Below are positions 63,994 through 64,000 of a stretch of DNA of 64,000 nucleotides, in pieces. The notes under the pieces were generated by a model, which was not told where the DNA came from, made no database searches, and worked only from the letters and a program-made list of their open reading frames with translations. Position 1 is the stretch's first letter; each line of letters begins with the position of its first letter. Source of the stretch: Bacteroides ihuae (GTDB lineage: Bacteria; Bacteroidota; Bacteroidia; Bacteroidales; Bacteroidaceae); assembly GCF_900104585.1 (NCBI RefSeq), contig NZ_FNVX01000006.1, positions 248,001 through 312,000 on the forward strand, given 5' to 3'. The position numbers were made by a program, and so were the translations under genes.

Positions 63994-64000
63994 ATTATCA

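Overview
The window looks like a chromosomal segment of a gut Bacteroides or a very close Bacteroidales relative. This rests on SusC/SusD pairs, promoters of the TAnnTTTG type with an upstream TTTG/TTG, a fused MurF-alanine racemase, a GSCFA-domain protein, a complex I operon with fused nuoCD and no nuoEFG, and a mannosylglucose phosphorylase operon like that of B. fragilis. No rRNA, tRNA or CRISPR was seen.

Region 1 (1-12.4 kb) is a pectin / rhamnogalacturonan utilisation locus. It holds a GH2 enzyme cut by the window edge, SusD and SusC, two pectin-methylesterase-family proteins, a GH105 unsaturated rhamnogalacturonyl hydrolase, and a divergent uronate-type MFS importer. Region 2 (12.4-26.7 kb) is housekeeping: a possible small RNA, a helicase-nuclease, an AraC/GyrI-like regulator, TatA-TatC, MurF-Alr, a GSCFA protein, Dxs and the TrkA/TrkH potassium system. 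Region 3 (26.8-37.2 kb) has a small exported protein and the complete 10-gene nuo operon. Region 4 (37.3-45.1 kb) has a GH3 beta-glucosidase and an operon of a large TonB-dependent receptor with two paralogous beta-helix lipoproteins.

Region 5 (45.1-60.2 kb) is the accessory island and the most interesting part. It is visibly AT-richer than the nuo genes up to the insertion sequence. Two periodic repeat arrays (22 bp and about 32 bp) precede a membrane-anchored TPR/LuxR-type regulator. Then comes what reads as one peptide natural-product cassette: a DUF3244-like secreted protein, a 58-residue double-glycine-leader precursor with a CGACC-GGGGG core, a radical SAM/SPASM maturase, an outer-membrane beta-barrel protein, a C39-peptidase ABC exporter and a very short HlyD-like protein. 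Right after it an IS21-family element (2744 bp, ends and 6-bp target duplication resolved) sits inside a second, decayed DUF3244-like gene. That gene is followed by a second copy of the outer-membrane protein carrying an in-frame amber stop. The second module therefore looks like a degenerate duplicate of the first.

Region 6 (60.2-64 kb) is a beta-mannan disaccharide operon on the minus strand: GH130 mannosylglucose phosphorylase, a GPH-family sugar symporter and a mannobiose/cellobiose 2-epimerase.

Functions are assigned from motifs read by eye; no database search was run. Promoter, small RNA and repeat calls are pattern matches and are weaker than the gene calls.
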